Positions 63,837 to 64,000 of a DNA stretch of 64,000 nt are shown here, in pieces (within the stretch, counting starts at the first letter, position 1; each line of letters opens with the position of its first letter). The notes under the pieces are model-generated. The model had not been told where the DNA came from, did not search any database, and saw nothing but the letters and a program-made list of their open reading frames with translations. The position numbers and the translations under genes are program-made. Origin of the DNA: Defluviitaleaceae bacterium (lineage in GTDB: Bacteria; Bacillota; Clostridia; Lachnospirales; WQUN01); NCBI GenBank assembly GCA_009780185.1, contig WRAN01000012.1:24458-88457 (forward strand), written 5' to 3'.

Positions 63837-64000
63837 GGCGGGTAAGAGCCGGTTTTGGCGCATGTTCCGGCTATGCACGGAAGCCTCAAGCGGGGGAAAA
63901 AGCCGTTTATGTACGGATTGTCATCCGCATAAACGGCGTTTTCCCTCCGCTTGAGTCTCCCGTGCGCCTGCACAGGCGCCAAAACCGGCTCTTACCCGCC
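63837..64000. repeat. Long GC-rich palindrome, cut by the window end
   Basis: The outer 25 bases (63837-63861, GGCGGGTAAGAGCCGG...) are perfectly complementary to the last 25 bases of the window. Inner stems: GCACGG/CCGTGC (63875-63880 with 63960-63965), CTCAAGCGG/CCGCTTGAG (63885-63893 with 63947-63955), GCCGTTTA/TAAACGGC (63902-63909 with 63930-63937) and CGGAT/ATCCG around a TGTC loop. The whole can form one hairpin of 164 nt, probably longer, because the left flank GCCGCGC may pair with bases beyond the window. No ORF. Confidence 0.85.

Overview
The window reads as chromosomal DNA of an anaerobic, Gram-positive-type bacterium of the class Clostridia (Lachnospirales-like by the look of its proteins; I cannot place it to genus). 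Supporting signs are an oxygen-independent class III ribonucleotide reductase, DnaD/DnaI-type replication proteins, S-layer homology (SLH) anchoring, purine-rich AGGAGG-type ribosome binding sites, SipW-type secretion, and a GH112 galacto-N-biose/lacto-N-biose phosphorylase typical of gut glycan users. I see no tRNA, rRNA, CRISPR array, transposase or prophage.

Layout. 1-5.2 kb: end of a serine hydrolase, rqcH (ribosome rescue) behind an orphan zinc-finger anti-sigma-like gene, and two tandem paralogous XRE regulators. 5.2-11.6 kb: nrdD, an overlapping small ORF and nrdG, then a zinc uptake cluster (znuA with an extreme histidine loop, znuC, znuB, and a lipoprotein resembling the DUF1980 domain). 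11.6-19.2 kb: a decayed HTH-methyltransferase, an SLH-anchored beta-helix protein, a 56-residue secreted peptide with two promoters, a YgjV-type membrane protein, ridA, a Trm11-like methyltransferase, a DtxR-family regulator and a PH-like membrane protein. 19.3-21.1 kb: pyruvate kinase. 21.6-32.4 kb: a secretion locus with a 2480-residue protein carrying two HExxH sites, a TasA/camelysin-like secreted protein, a Ser/His signal peptidase (SipW type) and a DUF5305-like membrane protein. 32.6-38.8 kb: an SPFH/zinc-ribbon membrane module and a second giant beta-helix surface protein. 39.2-46.9 kb: rpoB-rpoC, separated from the usual ribosomal protein genes. 47-54.4 kb: DUF512 radical SAM protein, TPR protein, InlB-repeat surface protein, and a vanY-like carboxypeptidase with an overlapping two-component system. 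54.4-64 kb: AEC transporter, YigZ, GH112 phosphorylase, a dnaD-dnaI-PilN-like operon, and two ParB-like genes followed by a long palindrome cut by the window end.

The points I consider most worth following are: (1) a dispersed family of palindromic, MITE-like intergenic elements with ends near TATA(G/C)C(A/G)ATT, two of which share 44 identical bases; (2) a three-hairpin palindromic insertion inside the nrdG reading frame; (3) a 45-codon ORF coupled by ATGA overlaps to both nrdD and nrdG; (4) RpoB carrying Gly and Val at E. coli positions 516 and 518 of the rifampicin pocket, plus an IYPT motif at the C termini of both RpoB and RpoC; (5) the giant double-metalloprotease protein next to its own apparent secretion machinery; (6) the terminal long palindrome beside the ParB-like pair. 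Family assignments rest on motif recognition by eye; no database search was run.
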